NCBI RefSeq assembly: GCF_000146675.1
Contig: NZ_GL397214.1
Coordinates: 604,234 to 668,233 of the forward strand
Direction of reading: 5' to 3'
DNA length: 64,000 nt
Origin: Hoylesella marshii DSM 16973 = JCM 13450
Lineage (GTDB): Bacteria > Bacteroidota > Bacteroidia > Bacteroidales > Bacteroidaceae
Shown: positions 63,583 through 64,000 of the stretch, piece after piece
Numbering within the stretch: position 1 is the stretch's first letter
Layout: the number at the start of each line of letters is the position of its first letter
Program-made: the position numbers and the translations under genes
The notes under the pieces: generated by a model
The model's input: the letters and a program-made list of their open reading frames with translations, nothing else
Told to the model about the DNA's origin: nothing
The model's database searches: none

Positions 63583-64000
63583 TTAAGTTGACCTTTCATT
63601 GTATTCTTTTTGCGAATTGGGACGTAACACTCCCGCTTTTCGCAATAAATCAAGTACCACTTCTCCTCCTATAATCAAACCGGCAGCAGCGGGAACGAAA
63701 GCTACACTGGCCGGAATTATGCGCTTCTTACCTCGCGATGAATCGTTCTCTTCGGCAATGGAAGTGTATTCGGTTGCTGACGTATCTATACCTTCTATGG
63801 GGCATAGCGGTTTTTCCTCGCTATATACACACTTCAACCGAGGGATACCCTCTTTGCGCAACCTCTTCCGAATCACTTTTGCCAGCGGGTCGATATCCGT
63901 CTTGTAGATGTCGGCTACTTTAAAAGCGGTGGTATCCAACTTATTCGCCGCTCCCATACTGCAAATGATTGGCACTTGCAAACGATGACAACGACGTATC
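63583..64000 (-). CDS. tcdA: ThiF/TcdA-like tRNA-modifying dehydratase, C-terminal part
   Basis: The frame is open to the window edge (about 139 codons seen); the 5' part, with the nucleotide-binding domain, lies outside. The visible part includes the segment VPIICSMGAANKLD, then DPLAKVIRKRLRKEGI and AFVPAAAGLIIGGEVV, typical of TcdA, the E1-like enzyme that cyclises t6A in tRNAs. The middle, with KPLCPIEGIDTS, is family-like. It is the first gene of the closing leftward pair. Confidence 0.85.
   Translation of the reverse strand, partial: IRRCHRLQVPIICSMGAANKLDTTAFKVADIYKTDIDPLAKVIRKRLRKEGIPRLKCVYSEEKPLCPIEGIDTSATEYTSIAEENDSSRGKKRIIPASVAFVPAAAGLIIGGEVVLDLLRKAGVLRPNSQKEYNERST

Overview
The window looks like a chromosome segment of an oral or gut Bacteroidales bacterium, most likely Prevotella in the broad sense. 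The evidence is the Bacteroidetes -7 promoter element (TAnnTTTG) in front of many genes, a PorQ-type type IX secretion gene, RprX/RprY-like regulators, a DAHP synthase/chorismate mutase fusion, Bacteroidetes-type conjugation genes and the cfxA beta-lactamase. The species cannot be fixed from the sequence alone.

From 1 to about 23.9 kb lies most of a CTnDOT-like integrative conjugative element whose left end is outside the window. In order it holds the 5' half of cfxA (leftward), mobilization genes mobC, mobB and mobA (leftward), an intergenic region that probably contains oriT, and a rightward transfer operon traA, B, D, E, F, G, I, J, K, L, M, N, O, Q plus a lysozyme-like gene. An AbiH-type phage-defence gene with its own promoter follows. 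A leftward block then carries small accessory genes, PcfJ, PcfK and DUF1896 proteins, and a tyrosine recombinase that sits 0.4 kb from the 3' end of tRNA-Ser(GGA). traM carries a one-base frameshift, so conjugation by this copy is uncertain. The 0.4 kb between integrase and tRNA is full of short direct and inverted repeats, as expected of an attachment region.

From 24 to 33.9 kb are chromosomal genes: a tonB-polyprenyl synthase-tatD operon, porQ and cmk, an exbB-(membrane protein)-exbD-exbD operon, an acyl-CoA synthetase with a perfect Bacteroidetes promoter, and a membrane acyltransferase. At 33.9-37.4 kb a four-gene cassette (P-loop kinase fused to DUF3781, ClbS/DfsB-like protein, GNAT acetyltransferase, HXXEE membrane protein) is bracketed by two 280-bp copies of the acyltransferase 3' end. 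The second copy is a pseudogene, so the block looks inserted or horizontally exchanged.

From 37.5 to 50.5 kb most genes run leftward: pgk, DAHP synthase/chorismate mutase, an EF-G paralogue that lacks the catalytic histidine, an outer-membrane barrel protein, a glycosyltransferase, a sodium-pump decarboxylase set (oadG, biotin carrier, oadB; no alpha subunit next to it) and an AspT-type transporter. hemW and a small membrane protein run rightward. From 51.4 kb rightward come rprX-rprY and then a housekeeping series phoH, purC, menG/ubiE, aroE, purM, prfA, pyrF and a DUF3256 gene. The window closes with a leftward pair, an unknown gene and the 3' part of a tcdA-like gene.

The intergenic regions at 44.1-44.4, 50.6-51.2 and 62.4-62.8 kb hold tandem and dispersed repeats. 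The last also holds a compact promoter-plus-terminator unit that probably encodes a small RNA of about 65 nt.
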